Assembly (NCBI RefSeq): GCF_900105315.1
Contig: NZ_LT629766.1
Coordinates: forward strand, 2,356,001 to 2,420,000
Direction of reading: 5' to 3'
DNA from: Brevibacterium siliguriense
GTDB lineage: Bacteria; Actinomycetota; Actinomycetes; Actinomycetales; Brevibacteriaceae
Length of the DNA stretch: 64,000 nucleotides
Shown here: positions 34,522-44,302 of the stretch, piece by piece
How the letters are laid out: each line of letters begins with the position of its first letter
Position numbering within the stretch: position 1 is the stretch's first letter
Program-made: the position numbers and the translations under genes
The notes under the pieces: model-generated
What the model saw: the letters and a program-made list of their open reading frames with translations, nothing else
Told to the model about the DNA's origin: nothing
Databases searched by the model: none

Positions 34522-36819
34522 GTGGCTTCGTCCGCTGATTCGCGCCGTCCGCGAGGCATCTCCCGCTTAGCCTGGTGGGCGGCCAGGGCCCAGAACAACC
34601 CTGGCTACCCGCGAGTGCTCGGCCCTATGATCCGGGCCCTGCAGTCGAACCATCCGAAAGCGGACATCGACCTCGTCGTCCGGGCCTACAAGGTCGCCGA
34701 GGAGGCCCACCGCGGGCAGACCCGGAAGTCCGGTGACGCCTATATCACCCACCCCATCGCAGTCGCGACGATTCTCGCCGAGATCGGCATGCTGCCGGTC
34801 ACCCTCGCCGCAGCCCTGTTGCACGACACCGTCGAAGACACCTCGTACTCGCTCGAGGAGCTCACCGAGGAATTCGGATCCGAAGTCGCGGCGATGGTCG
34901 ACGGAGTCACGAAGCTCGACAAGCTCACCTACGGGCAAGCCGCGCAGTCCGAGACCGTGCGCAAGATGATCGTGGCGATGGCCAAGGACATCCGCGTCCT
35001 CGTCATCAAACTCGCGGACCGTCTCCACAACGCGCGCACCTGGCGATTCGTTCCGGCTTCGTCGAGCATGAAGAAGGCCCGAGAGACCCTCGACATCTTC
35101 GCCCCGCTGGCACACCGGCTGGGCATGAACACGATCAAATGGGAGCTCGAAGACCTGTCGTTCCAGGTCCTCCATCCGAAGGTCTATGACGAAGTCGTCC
35201 GACTCGTCGCGGACCGGGCTCCCGAACGCGAGAAGTATCTGGCGACCGTCTCCGAGGAGCTCCAGGGAGAGCTCAAGGAATCCGGGATCGAAGCCTCCAT
35301 CACGGGGCGCCCCAAGCACTACTACTCGATCTATCAGAAGATGGTCGTGCGCGGACACGAGTTCGCCGACATCTACGACCTCGTCGGTGTCCGCGTCCTC
35401 GTCGAATCCGTGCGCGAATGCTATGCCACCCTCGGCATCGTCCACGCCCGCTGGAACCCGGTTCCCGGACGGTTCAAGGACTATATAGCGATGCCGAAGT
35501 ACAATATGTACCAGAGCCTGCACACCACGGTGATCGGCCCGGCCGGCAAGCCCGTCGAAATCCAGATCCGGACCCACGAGATGGACCGACGCGCAGAATT
35601 CGGCGTCGCCGCCCACTGGAAGTACAAGGACCTGAACAAGTCCTCGAAGGCCGTGACTTCGAACACCGCACGCTCGGTGAAGGTCTCCGACGCCGGAGAA
35701 GTCGACGACGCCGCCTGGCTGCGACAGCTGCTGGACTGGCAGCGCGAGGTCTCCGATCCCGACGAATTCCTCGACAGCCTCCGCTATGAGGTGAATTCGA
35801 AGGAGGTCTACGTCTTCACGCCCAAGGGCGAGGTGATGAGCCTGCCTTCGGGCGCCACCCCCATCGACTTCGCCTATGCCGTGCACACCGAGGTCGGACA
35901 CAAGACGATGGGTGCCCGCGTCAACGGCCGCCTCGTCGCCTTGGACACGGAACTGAAGAACGGTGATTCCGTCGAGGTCTTCACCTCGAAGGACGAGAAC
36001 GCCGGCCCCAGCCGCGACTGGCTCGGCTTCGTCAAGAGCCCGCGTGCCCGCAGCAAGATCCGGCAGTGGTTCTCGAAGGAGCGCCGGGAAGAGGCGATCG
36101 AGAACGGCCGCGAACAGCTCGCTCGTGCGATGCGCCGCCATTCGATCTCCGCGGCTTCGCTGATGAGCCAGGAAGCTCTCCAGGTCGTCGCCACCGAGAT
36201 GCGGCTGCCGGATGTCAGCGCCCTCTACGCCGCGATCGGCAACGGTGTATCCTCGGCCCAGCACGTCGTCGATCTGCTGGCCAAGGAAGTCGGGGAGGAC
36301 GACGACTCGGTCGTGCTGCCGCCGGAGCCGCGCAACCGCACCGGCCAGTCCTCGGGACATCATTCCTCGTCCGAAGGCGTCATCGTCAAGGGCGTCGACG
36401 ATGTGCTCGTCAAACTCGCCCGCTGCTGCACCCCGGTGCCCGGAGACGAGATCCTCGGCTTCGTCACCCGCGGCTCGGGAGTCTCCGTGCACCGCGTCGA
36501 CTGCCCGAACGTGACGTCACTCAAACGCGAACCCGAACGCATGGTCGAGGTGTCCTGGGGCGATAAGACGAGCGGAATCTACCTCGTCCAGATCCAGGTC
36601 GAAGCTCTCGACCGTGCCGGCCTGCTCTCCGACATCACGAAAGTGCTCACCGAAACCCACGTCAACATCCTGTCGGCGTCGGTCGGGACCTCACGAGCCC
36701 GTGTGGCGCAATCGAAGTTCGTCTTCGAGATGAGCGATGCGAGCCATCTGGACACGGTGCTCTCCGCCGTGCGCAAGGTCGAAGGGGTCTTCGACGTCTA
36801 CCGCATCTCCGGCGGCTGA
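34522..36819 (+). CDS. relA: Bifunctional (p)ppGpp synthetase/hydrolase Rel
   Basis: Rel makes and degrades the alarmone (p)ppGpp in the stringent response. The 765-residue product has an intact hydrolase HD domain (H63, H77, HD at 101-102 in HDTVEDT) and a synthetase domain with [13 protein letters not shown] and [12 protein letters not shown] ([27 protein letters not shown]), a Zn-finger-type region with [11 protein letters not shown], and a C-terminal ACT domain follow, so both activities should be present, as expected for a single long Rel of Gram-positive bacteria. GTG 34522 follows GAGAGGAG. Its 3' end overlaps the convergent next gene by 22 bases. Confidence 0.97.
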   Translation: MASSADSRRPRGISRLAWWAARAQNNPGYPRVLGPMIRALQSNHPKADIDLVVRAYKVAEEAHRGQTRKSGDAYITHPIAVATILAEIGMLPVTLAAALLHDTVEDTSYSLEELTEEFGSEVAAMVDGVTKLDKLTYGQAAQSETVRKMIVAMAKDIRVLVIKLADRLHNARTWRFVPASSSMKKARETLDIFAPLAHRLGMNTIKWELEDLSFQVLHPKVYDEVVRLVADRAPEREKYLATVSEELQGELKESGIEASITGRPKHYYSIYQKMVVRGHEFADIYDLVGVRVLVESVRECYATLGIVHARWNPVPGRFKDYIAMPKYNMYQSLHTTVIGPAGKPVEIQIRTHEMDRRAEFGVAAHWKYKDLNKSSKAVTSNTARSVKVSDAGEVDDAAWLRQLLDWQREVSDPDEFLDSLRYEVNSKEVYVFTPKGEVMSLPSGATPIDFAYAVHTEVGHKTMGARVNGRLVALDTELKNGDSVEVFTSKDENAGPSRDWLGFVKSPRARSKIRQWFSKERREEAIENGREQLARAMRRHSISAASLMSQEALQVVATEMRLPDVSALYAAIGNGVSSAQHVVDLLAKEVGEDDDSVVLPPEPRNRTGQSSGHHSSSEGVIVKGVDDVLVKLARCCTPVPGDEILGFVTRGSGVSVHRVDCPNVTSLKREPERMVEVSWGDKTSGIYLVQIQVEALDRAGLLSDITKVLTETHVNILSASVGTSRARVAQSKFVFEMSDASHLDTVLSAVRKVEGVFDVYRISGG

Positions 36820-37352
36820 TCCTCTCTGTCCAGCGCCGCGCGCATCTGGGCGACGAACGGCCGACGGGCCACCTCGGTGAGGTAGTCCCGGAGGCGGTGC
36901 CGCAGACCGCTGGGAATCTCCGCAATGATGCCCTTGAGCGCCCGCGGCGACTCCGCGGTGCGGTACCGGAAGTGCGGGAACAGCAGGTCGTAGAGCGTGC
37001 GCTCCTCCGTTGTGATCGGCAGGCCGTCTATGAGGCACCAATCATCGTCGGCGAGGGTCGTCTCATGGACGTCGAAGCCGTCATCGGCGATCCACCGTCG
37101 TCTGGGCAGAGTGATGAAGTTCAAGGGTGCGGGAGCCCGGCCGAGACCGCGATGCACCCACCAGGCGCTGTCATGGGAAAGCGCGAGACCAGGCGGGATG
37201 AGCGAATGCAGTGCGGCCATCCGCTCGGTGGGAGAGAGGATCGCGCCCTTGCGCACCCATGTCGATTCCGTCAGTCGGATGAGCAGTCCGTCGAGGGTGA
37301 GCTCGGTGAGCTGCTCGTACCCGAAGTCCCGCAGATGAAACAACGCCTCCAT
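36798..37352 (-). CDS. AbiEi-like antitoxin-domain protein, orphan
   Basis: The 184-residue product resembles the C-terminal part of AbiEi-type antitoxins common in actinomycetes: [30 protein letters not shown], then [22 protein letters not shown]. The N terminus ([22 protein letters not shown]) could be a shortened winged helix. AbiEi proteins normally repress their own promoter and counter the AbiEii nucleotidyltransferase toxin; no AbiEii gene is next to it, and no DUF559 nuclease domain is fused. The ATG lies 6 bases after a -10 box, so the mRNA is probably leaderless. The whole promoter and start lie in an 18-bp inverted repeat (37341-37383). It is convergent with rel. Confidence 0.6.
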   Translation of the reverse strand: MEALFHLRDFGYEQLTELTLDGLLIRLTESTWVRKGAILSPTERMAALHSLIPPGLALSHDSAWWVHRGLGRAPAPLNFITLPRRRWIADDGFDVHETTLADDDWCLIDGLPITTEERTLYDLLFPHFRYRTAESPRALKGIIAEIPSGLRHRLRDYLTEVARRPFVAQMRAALDREDQPPEMR

Positions 37353-37387
37353 ACCCGAACTATCGTCGGGTGTGGAGGCGTTGACAA
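37341..37387 (-). promoter_or_regulatory. Promoter embedded in an 18-bp inverted repeat (candidate operator)
   Basis: On the minus strand: TTGTCA (37387-37382), 17 bases, GATAGT (37364-37359), 6 bases, ATG at 37352. Bases 37341-37358 pair with 37366-37383 (18 bp, one G-T), and the 7-base centre is the -10 region. One arm covers the start codon and the other reaches the -35 box. A protein bound here would block initiation; RNA or cruciform structure is an alternative. Confidence 0.7.
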
Positions 37388-37457
37388 GGCTCGCGTCAGC
37401 GCCTGTGGACAGGCGGTGACTCGAACGTCAGAACCTGTGGACGAGCGCCCAGCGGCC

Positions 37458-38810
37458 TCAGTCGAGCTCTGCGGCGGTCTGTGCGAGCTGATCCCTCCAG
37501 GCGCGGCGGGCGTCGAGAGCTTCCTGAGCCTCGGCGACGGCCTTCTCATCGCCGCCGGATTTCGCGGTCTCGAGCTTCTTCTCGAGCTCGACGATCGAAT
37601 CATCGAGCTGGCTCAGCGCACCCGAGGTGCGGGCCTTCGTCTCCGGGTTGCTGCGCTGCCAAGCGGCTTCCTCGGCATCGGCAAGCGCACGTTCGACATC
37701 GCGCAGTCCGTTCTCCATCCGAGAGACATCGGCGCGAGGGACCTTTCCGGCTTCCTCCCACTCATCCTGAATGGCGCGCAGGTCGCGTTTGGCCGCCACC
37801 GGATCGGTGATCGGCAGCAGCGCCTGAGCCTTCTTCAGCAGCTCTTCCTTGACGACGAGGTTGCTCTTGAATTCCTCGTCCAAGGCGGCGTTCTCCGCAT
37901 CACGGGCGGAGAAGAACACATCCTGAGCCGCACGGAACCGTGCCCACAGCGCGTCATCGTCCTTGCGGGAGGCACGTGGGGCGCGCTTCCACTGACTCAT
38001 CAGGTCCTTGTACTTCTGGGACACGGTGCGGAAATCGGTCGAGGCCGACAGCGACTCCGCCTCGGCGACGATCTTCTCCTTGATCCGCTTGCCCTCGGCA
38101 TTGACCTTGTCGAGCTCGGCGAAGAACTCCTTGCGCTTGTGTTCGAAGGTGTTCCGCGCCTGGGAGAACCGGGCCCACAGCTCCTGATCCACCGAACGCG
38201 GCAGACGCGGACCGCTGCGCTGCATGTCCTTCCACTGGGCGAAGAGCTCACGCAGGCGGGCACCTGACTGCTTCCACTGGATCTTCGCCGGATCCTGTTT
38301 GGCCAGAGTCTCGGCCTCCACGACCAGGGATTCACGGTCCTCCGCGGCGGCCAGCTTCGCTGCCTGAGCGCGGGCGGCTTGTCGGGACTCCGTGGCCTCG
38401 GCATCGGAGATGAGGGTGTCGAGCGTGGCGCTCAGTCCCTTGAGATCGCCGACGACATTGGCCTTCGGCAGCGTCTCCTGCAGCGTCTTCGCCGCTGAGA
38501 CGACCTCACGTCCGGGAGCGCCGGCGGACAGACGGTTGCGCAGCAGAACCGCGCTCTCGGCGAGTTCGACGTACTTCTTCGCGAAGTACTCGAGTGCTTC
38601 GTCGGGGGTGGCGTCCGGGTACTGACCGACGGCCCGCTCACCGTCGGCAGTGGTGACGAACACATTGCCGTCCGCATCGGCACGACCATGACTCACCGCG
38701 CGAGCCACCTCGGCGTCGTGGTCGATATGGCTGGCATTGACCACCTGTGCGGCCTGCGGACGCGGCAGCGACGACGGACGGGGGGTCGGCTTCGGTGTCG
38801 GGGTCGACAT
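37458..38810 (-). CDS. DUF349 domain-containing coiled-coil protein
   Basis: The 450-residue product is almost all helical and charged, with several DUF349 repeats (about 75 residues each). Recognisable pieces are ELWARFSQARNTFEHKRKEFF and its second-repeat counterpart ALWARFRAAQDVFFSARDAEN, each preceded by a W-K stretch (QWKDM, QWKRAP). A Pro-rich N terminus (MSTPTPKPTPRPSSLPRPQ) and a C-terminal coiled coil (DDSIVELEKKLETAKSGGDEKAVAEAQ) flank them. Function is unknown; relatives are found next to rel in many actinomycetes. ATG 38810 follows GGTGAG; the frame open three codons upstream is not needed. It is divergent from the metallo-hydrolase gene. Confidence 0.85.
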   Translation of the reverse strand: MSTPTPKPTPRPSSLPRPQAAQVVNASHIDHDAEVARAVSHGRADADGNVFVTTADGERAVGQYPDATPDEALEYFAKKYVELAESAVLLRNRLSAGAPGREVVSAAKTLQETLPKANVVGDLKGLSATLDTLISDAEATESRQAARAQAAKLAAAEDRESLVVEAETLAKQDPAKIQWKQSGARLRELFAQWKDMQRSGPRLPRSVDQELWARFSQARNTFEHKRKEFFAELDKVNAEGKRIKEKIVAEAESLSASTDFRTVSQKYKDLMSQWKRAPRASRKDDDALWARFRAAQDVFFSARDAENAALDEEFKSNLVVKEELLKKAQALLPITDPVAAKRDLRAIQDEWEEAGKVPRADVSRMENGLRDVERALADAEEAAWQRSNPETKARTSGALSQLDDSIVELEKKLETAKSGGDEKAVAEAQEALDARRAWRDQLAQTAAELD

Positions 38811-38874
38811 GGTTCTCACCTTGTTTCCATCGGTCGAACCGGCAGGTCTTCACACCCGCCGATCACTCGATTGT

Positions 38875-38891
38875 GGGATAGACGTTATCCC
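38875..38891. promoter_or_regulatory. Inverted repeat in a divergent promoter region
   Basis: GGGATA-N5-TATCCC, perfect 6-bp arms, lies between the divergent DUF349 and metallo-hydrolase genes, about 65 and 39 bases from their starts. Its position fits an operator or shared activator site; no regulator is encoded nearby. Confidence 0.4.
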
Positions 38892-38917
38892 AGCATAACC
38901 ATCGGCGCGCGTGTAGA

Positions 38918-38923
38918 TAGACT
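38918..38923 (+). promoter_or_regulatory. Predicted -10 box of a leaderless promoter (metallo-hydrolase)
   Basis: TAGACT lies 6 bases before the ATG at 38930, with no ribosome-binding site between. The same hexamer precedes zapE. Confidence 0.5.
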
Positions 38924-38929
38924 TTGCTC

Positions 38930-39574
38930 ATGGATGTGTTCTCGACCAACGCCGAATTCCTCGACGTCAACTGCTATGCGGTGCGCGCTGCCGGGCGCAG
39001 CGACTGCATTCTCATCGACTCCGGATACGACTGCGCACCCGGGCTCGAGAAGCTGCTGAGCGAGGAGGGACTGGAGCCACGGGCGATCTTCCTCACCCAT
39101 GGTCACCCCGACCATATTCTGGGCCTGACCAATGTGCTCGCTCGCTGGAACCTGCCCGTCCACCTCGGCGCTGCCGACCAGTACCGTCTGGACTCACCGG
39201 CGACGACGCTCAACCCGCAGTTCGCGGCGATGCTCGCACCGCTCGTTCAGGACTGGAACGTCCCTGAGACCGAGGGCGTCACCGACGGACAGAGCTTCGA
39301 GATCGCCGGGTTGAGCATCACCGCGGTGGCCGCTCCCGGCCATACCGAAGGGTCCATGCTGCTGCGCGTCGTCGACGGCGAGGAAGAGGTCATCTTCACC
39401 GGTGACGTCGTCTTCGCCGGAGCCATCGGCCGTGTCGACCTGCCCGGGGGAGACTCGCAGGCGATGCAGGAGTCGCTGCGGACGTTCGCGACGCTGCCGG
39501 ATGTGCCGATCTATCCTGGACACGGTCCGGCATCCCGGGTGAGCACGGAACTCGCGACGAATCCGTTCTTCTGA
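38930..39574 (+). CDS. Metallo-beta-lactamase-fold hydrolase (glyoxalase II-like)
   Basis: The 214-residue product has the full dinuclear metal set: THGHPDH (56-62), GHTEG, the bridging Asp in FTGDVVF and a final PGHG. The layout is that of hydroxyacylglutathione-hydrolase-like thioesterases, though it lacks the long C-terminal substrate domain of true glyoxalase II, so the substrate is open. Actinomycetes use mycothiol instead of glutathione. It precedes hisS by 81 bases, a frequent arrangement. The ATG at 38930 is set by the -10 box 6 bases before. Confidence 0.87.
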   Translation: MDVFSTNAEFLDVNCYAVRAAGRSDCILIDSGYDCAPGLEKLLSEEGLEPRAIFLTHGHPDHILGLTNVLARWNLPVHLGAADQYRLDSPATTLNPQFAAMLAPLVQDWNVPETEGVTDGQSFEIAGLSITAVAAPGHTEGSMLLRVVDGEEEVIFTGDVVFAGAIGRVDLPGGDSQAMQESLRTFATLPDVPIYPGHGPASRVSTELATNPFF

Positions 39575-39655
39575 CGCCTCCGCCCCCCCGAGTCAGACAC
39601 CACACGAATCAGCGGTGCCGCACGGCATCGCACCCCAACGAAAGCAAGGAGCACC

Positions 39656-40990
39656 ATGGCGAAGTCAGCCCGTCTGTCCGGATTCCCGGAACGGCTTCCG
39701 GCCGAACGCGTGATCGAGAGGACCATCATCGACACCCTCGAGCACACCTTCGCCCTGCACGGGTTCTCTGCTCTCAACCACCGCGCCGTCGAACCGATCA
39801 GCCAACTGGCCAAGGACGGAGAGATCGACAAGGAGATCTTCGCCGTCTCCCGCCTCCACTCCGACGGTGCCGAACGCAATCCGCTCGGTCTCCACTTCGA
39901 CCTCACGGTGCCTCTGGCTCGCTATATCGCCGACAATGCGAACGAACTGAGCTTCCCGTTCAAGGCCGCCCGCGTCCAGCCCGTGTGGCGCGGCGAACGC
40001 CCGCAGGCCGGCCGCTACCGTGAGTTCATCCAGGCCGATATCGACGTCATCGCCGATGGGGAGCTGCCCGGACACTTCGAGGTCGAGATCCCCCTGGCTG
40101 TGGCCGATGCGTTCTCGCGGCTCGCCCCGCTCGGCGTGCCCGGAATCAAGATCGTCGTCAACGACCGCAGGCTGCTCGAAGGCTTCGCCCGCGGAATCGG
40201 ACTGACGAACATCCAGGCCGTGCTGCGCTGTCTCGACAAGTACGACAAGATCGGTCCCGCCGAGGTCGGCAAGCTGCTCGCGACCGAAGCCGGTGCCGAT
40301 GAGCAGCAGCAGCGTCTTTGCCTCCAGCTGGCCGCCATCGAATCCGACTCCCCGGACTTCGCCGATGAGGTGCGTGCCCTCGGCGTCGAGCACCCGCTGC
40401 TCGATGCCGGACTCGAATCGCTGACGACGCTGCTCGAAGCCGCAGCCGTTCGCGCTCCCGGGGTCGTCGTCGCCCAGCTGAAGATCGCCCGCGGTCTCGA
40501 CTACTACACGGGAGCGGTCTATGAGACCCAGCTGATCGGTCACGAGGAGCTCGGCTCCGTATCCTCCGGCGGTCGCTACGACTCACTCGTCACCGTGGGG
40601 AAGAAGAACTATCCCGGGGTGGGCATGTCCATCGGCGTCTCCCGCCTCATGGCGTTCATCCTCGGCGAGGAATCACAGATCGGCGCCACTCGCGGCACTC
40701 CCTCGGCCGTCGTCATCGCCGTCACCGAGGAGGCCCGCCGAAGCGAGGCAGACGCCGTGGCCGCGAAGCTCCGGTCCAGGGACATCCCGTGCGAGGTGTC
40801 GCCGAACGCTGCGAAGTTCGGCAAGCAGATCCGCTACGCCGAGCGCCGCGACATCCCGTTCGTCTGGTTCACCGATGGTGAGTCCGGTCACGAGGTCAAG
40901 GACATCCGGTCGGGCGAGCAGTCCACGGCCGATCCGGATACGTGGACTCTGGCAGTCGACGACCTCTGGCCCCGCGTGTACCGGAGCTGA
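39656..40990 (+). CDS. hisS: Histidyl-tRNA synthetase
   Basis: HisRS charges tRNA-His. The 444-residue class II enzyme shows motif 2 (PVWRGERPQAGRYREF), the histidine-binding loop LDYYTGAVYE, motif 3 in SSGGRYDSLV to GVGMSIGVSRL, and the anticodon domain at the C terminus (AVVIAVTEEARRSEADAVAAKLR). The first residues KSARLSGFPERLPAERVIERTIIDTL are those of the actinobacterial type. ATG 39656 follows AAGGAGC. aspS comes next after 58 bases. Confidence 0.96.
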   Translation: MAKSARLSGFPERLPAERVIERTIIDTLEHTFALHGFSALNHRAVEPISQLAKDGEIDKEIFAVSRLHSDGAERNPLGLHFDLTVPLARYIADNANELSFPFKAARVQPVWRGERPQAGRYREFIQADIDVIADGELPGHFEVEIPLAVADAFSRLAPLGVPGIKIVVNDRRLLEGFARGIGLTNIQAVLRCLDKYDKIGPAEVGKLLATEAGADEQQQRLCLQLAAIESDSPDFADEVRALGVEHPLLDAGLESLTTLLEAAAVRAPGVVVAQLKIARGLDYYTGAVYETQLIGHEELGSVSSGGRYDSLVTVGKKNYPGVGMSIGVSRLMAFILGEESQIGATRGTPSAVVIAVTEEARRSEADAVAAKLRSRDIPCEVSPNAAKFGKQIRYAERRDIPFVWFTDGESGHEVKDIRSGEQSTADPDTWTLAVDDLWPRVYRS

Positions 40991-41048
40991 GCGCAGGGCG
41001 ACTATCATTGTTCACGCGCTAGACCACAACATCACAAAGGAGCCCTAG

Positions 41049-42833
41049 GTGCTGCGAAGCCACGAAGCCGGAAGCCTGCGAGCCGCGAACGCAGGAGAAA
41101 CCGTCACCCTCACCGGGTGGGTCGATCGTCGTCGCGATCACGGAGGTGTCGCCTTCATCGATCTGCGTGACGCTTCGGGAATCGTGCAGGTCGTCGTCCG
41201 TGAGGACGATGCCCACCAGCTGCGCAACGAAACCGTCGTCAAGGCCACCGGCACCGTGTCGGTCCGTCCCGAAGGCAACACGAACCCGAACCTGCCCACC
41301 GGTGAGGTCGAGGTCATCGACACGGCCGTCGAGGTGCTCTCCGAAGCCGCGGCCCTGCCGTTCCAGGTCTCCGATCACGCCGAGGATTCCGGAGCCGTGG
41401 GCGAGGAGACCCGCCTGCGCTACCGCTACCTCGACCTGCGCCGTTCGGGCCCGGCGAAGACGATCCGTCTGCGCTCCGATGTCAACAAAGCCGCACGGTC
41501 GGTCCTCGACGCACACAGCTTCGTCGAGGTTGAGACCCCGACCCTGACGAAGTCCACTCCGGAAGGTGCCCGTGACTTCCTCGTCCCGGCTCGCCTGAAG
41601 CCCGGCACCTGGTACGCCCTGCCGCAGTCGCCGCAGCTGTTCAAGCAGCTTCTCCAGGTCGCCGGCATGGAACGCTACTACCAGATCGCACGCTGCTACC
41701 GCGATGAGGACTTCCGCGCCGACCGTCAGCCGGAGTTCACCCAGCTCGACATCGAAGCCTCCTTCGTCGAGCAGGAGGACATCATCTCTCTGGCCGAAGA
41801 GATCCTCACCGCACTGTGGAAGCTCATCGGCTATGACATCACCACGCCGATCCCGCACATCACCTACCACGAGGCGATGGAGAAGTACGGTTCCGACAAG
41901 CCGGACCTGCGCTTCGGACTCGAACTGCACAACCTCACCGAGTTCTTCGCCGACACCCCGTTCCGTGTCTTCCAGTCGCCCTACGTCGGCTCCGTCGTCT
42001 ACCCCGGCGGCGGATCGCTGCCGCGCCGTCAGCTCGACGGCTGGCAGGACTGGGCCAAGCAGCGCGGCGCAAAGGGACTGGCCTATGTGCTCATCGGCGA
42101 AGACGGAACCCTGTCCGGTCCCGTGGCCAAGAACATCTCCGATGAGGAGAAGGCAGGACTCGCCGAGGCGGCCGATGCGAAGCCGGGCGACGCGATCTTC
42201 TTCGCCGCCGGTGAGGCGAATTCCTCCCGTGCGCTCCTCGGTGCCGCCCGCAACGAGATCGCTGCCCGCACCGGACTGATCAAGGACGGCGATTGGGCGT
42301 TCGTGTGGGTCGTCGATGCGCCTCTGTTCGAGTCGGCTGCCGAAGCACAGGCCGCCGGAGACGTCGCCGTGGGCGGCGGACAGTGGACGGCCGTCCACCA
42401 CGCCTTCACCGCACCGAAGCCCGAATTCCTCGACACCCTCGAAGAGGACCCGGGCGCGGCTCTGGCCTACGCCTACGACATCGTGTGCAACGGCAATGAG
42501 ATCGGCGGAGGTTCCATCCGCATCCACCGCAAGGATGTGCAGGAGCGCGTCTTCAAGATCATGGGCATCAGCGAGGAAGAGGCCGAGGAGAAGTTCGGCT
42601 TCCTCCTCGAAGCCTTCAAGTTCGGTGCACCACCGCACGGCGGAATCGCCTTCGGCTGGGACCGCATCGTGTCCCTGCTCGCCGGCGTCGACTCGATCCG
42701 TGAGGTCATCGCCTTCCCGAAGTCCGGCGGCGGTTTCGATCCGCTGACGCAGGCACCGGCCCCGATCACCGACGCCCAGCGCGCCGAGGCCGGAGTCGAC
42801 TTCGAACCGGAAGACGACGACGCCGAGGCCTGA
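41049..42833 (+). CDS. aspS: Aspartyl-tRNA synthetase (possibly non-discriminating)
   Basis: The 594-residue product is a bacterial-type AspRS with an N-terminal OB anticodon domain ([23 protein letters not shown]), class II motif 2 ([20 protein letters not shown]), the bacterial GAD insert in the middle (about 290-420) and motif 3 ([17 protein letters not shown]). GTG 41049 follows AAAGGAG. Whether it also makes Asp-tRNA-Asn, as in bacteria that rely on GatCAB, cannot be read from this window. rarA overlaps its stop by one base. Confidence 0.95.
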   Translation: MLRSHEAGSLRAANAGETVTLTGWVDRRRDHGGVAFIDLRDASGIVQVVVREDDAHQLRNETVVKATGTVSVRPEGNTNPNLPTGEVEVIDTAVEVLSEAAALPFQVSDHAEDSGAVGEETRLRYRYLDLRRSGPAKTIRLRSDVNKAARSVLDAHSFVEVETPTLTKSTPEGARDFLVPARLKPGTWYALPQSPQLFKQLLQVAGMERYYQIARCYRDEDFRADRQPEFTQLDIEASFVEQEDIISLAEEILTALWKLIGYDITTPIPHITYHEAMEKYGSDKPDLRFGLELHNLTEFFADTPFRVFQSPYVGSVVYPGGGSLPRRQLDGWQDWAKQRGAKGLAYVLIGEDGTLSGPVAKNISDEEKAGLAEAADAKPGDAIFFAAGEANSSRALLGAARNEIAARTGLIKDGDWAFVWVVDAPLFESAAEAQAAGDVAVGGGQWTAVHHAFTAPKPEFLDTLEEDPGAALAYAYDIVCNGNEIGGGSIRIHRKDVQERVFKIMGISEEEAEEKFGFLLEAFKFGAPPHGGIAFGWDRIVSLLAGVDSIREVIAFPKSGGGFDPLTQAPAPITDAQRAEAGVDFEPEDDDAEA

Positions 42834-44236
42834 TGAGCCAAGAACCCAATCTGTTCTCCGACGGCCCGGACCAGGAAACACCTGGTCCGGGCTTCGCCGG
42901 TTCCCCCGGGACATCCTCGGGCCGCGCCCTGGACCCGCTCGCGGTGCGGATGCGACCGCGGACCCTGGCCGAGGTCGTCGGCCAGGAGCACCTGACCTTC
43001 CCCGGATCCCCGCTCAACCAGCTCGTCGAAGCCAGCGGGGGAGATCGGGCGGGCGCCTCCTCGGTGATCCTGTGGGGTCCGCCCGGGGTCGGGAAGACCA
43101 CTCTGGCTCATGTCATCTCCCACGCCCCGGGCCGCACCTTCGTCGAACTCTCGGCCATCACCGCAGGCGTCAAGGACGTGCGCCAGGTGATCGAGAACGC
43201 CCGCCGTGAACGGGAGATGTACGGTCGCACGACGGTGCTGTTCCTCGACGAGATCCACCGTTTCTCCAAAGCTCAGCAGGACGCCCTGCTGCCGGCGGTG
43301 GAGAACCGTCTCGTCGTGCTCGTGGCCGCGACCACGGAGAATCCGTCGTTCTCCGTCATCTCACCTCTGCTGTCGCGGTCGCTCATGCTCACCCTGCGTC
43401 CGCTCGACGACGGAGCTGTCGGGAATCTGCTCGACCGTGCCGTCGCATCCGACCGCGGGCTGGCCGGGCAGTTCACCCTCACTGAGGAGGCCCGGAACTT
43501 CATCGTCCGCATCGCCGGAGCCGATGCCCGCCGGTCGCTGACCGTCCTCGAGGCCGCCGCCGGAATCGCCGCCGCCCAAACGGAGGAGACGGGCGACGAG
43601 CCGATCTCGATCACCGAATCCGCCTGCGCCGAGGCGAGCAGCGAGACCGTTCTGCGCTATGACAGGAACGGCGACCAGCACTATGACGTGGTCTCCGCGT
43701 TCATCAAATCCATCCGCGGCTCCGATGTCGACGCTGCCCTGCACTATCTTGCGCGCATGATCGTCGCCGGTGAGGACCCGCGCTTCATCGCTCGACGGGT
43801 CGTCATCTCCGCGGCCGAGGACATCGGAATGGCCGATCCGCAGGCGCTGCCGATCGCGGTGGCCGCCTCGACGGCGGTGCAGAACATCGGCATGCCCGAA
43901 GGACGGATCCCGCTCGCCGAAGCGGTCACCTATCTCGCCCTGGCCCCGAAGTCGAACGCGAGCTACCGCGCCCTGGATGCCGCGATCGCCGATGTGAAGA
44001 ACGGGCTCGCCGGACAGGTGCCGATGCATCTGCGCGACGCCCACTATCCGGGGGCGAAGGAGCTCGGCCACGGTGAGGGCTACAAATACTCGCATGACTA
44101 TCCGCACGGGGTCGCCGATCAGGAGTATCTGCCCGAGACTCTGCGCGGGAAGCGCTACTACACGCCGAGCACGAACGGGATGGAACGCAGCATGACAGAA
44201 AGGCTCGAAAACCTCCGGCGGCTGCTGCGGCCCTGA
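42833..44236 (+). CDS. rarA: Replication-associated recombination protein A (RarA/MgsA)
   Basis: RarA is a clamp-loader-like AAA+ ATPase that acts at stalled forks. The 467-residue product has Walker [11 protein letters not shown] (about 81-90), Walker [19 protein letters not shown], sensor 1 [10 protein letters not shown], and the C-terminal tetramerisation part ([35 protein letters not shown]). The ATG overlaps aspS (TGATG), so they are cotranscribed. An N-terminal tail of about 45 residues precedes the core. Confidence 0.95.
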   Translation: MSQEPNLFSDGPDQETPGPGFAGSPGTSSGRALDPLAVRMRPRTLAEVVGQEHLTFPGSPLNQLVEASGGDRAGASSVILWGPPGVGKTTLAHVISHAPGRTFVELSAITAGVKDVRQVIENARREREMYGRTTVLFLDEIHRFSKAQQDALLPAVENRLVVLVAATTENPSFSVISPLLSRSLMLTLRPLDDGAVGNLLDRAVASDRGLAGQFTLTEEARNFIVRIAGADARRSLTVLEAAAGIAAAQTEETGDEPISITESACAEASSETVLRYDRNGDQHYDVVSAFIKSIRGSDVDAALHYLARMIVAGEDPRFIARRVVISAAEDIGMADPQALPIAVAASTAVQNIGMPEGRIPLAEAVTYLALAPKSNASYRALDAAIADVKNGLAGQVPMHLRDAHYPGAKELGHGEGYKYSHDYPHGVADQEYLPETLRGKRYYTPSTNGMERSMTERLENLRRLLRP

Positions 44237-44302
44237 TAGCTTTGTAGTCAGACGCGGTGACGGACACAGCCGTCGCGGACGGCGCCGATCGAGGAGGACG
44301 GC

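Noticed and set aside
36897..38267. 456-codon plus-strand frame across the AbiEi-like and DUF349 genes
   Set aside because: It crosses two genuine minus-strand genes and an embedded promoter and has no motif.
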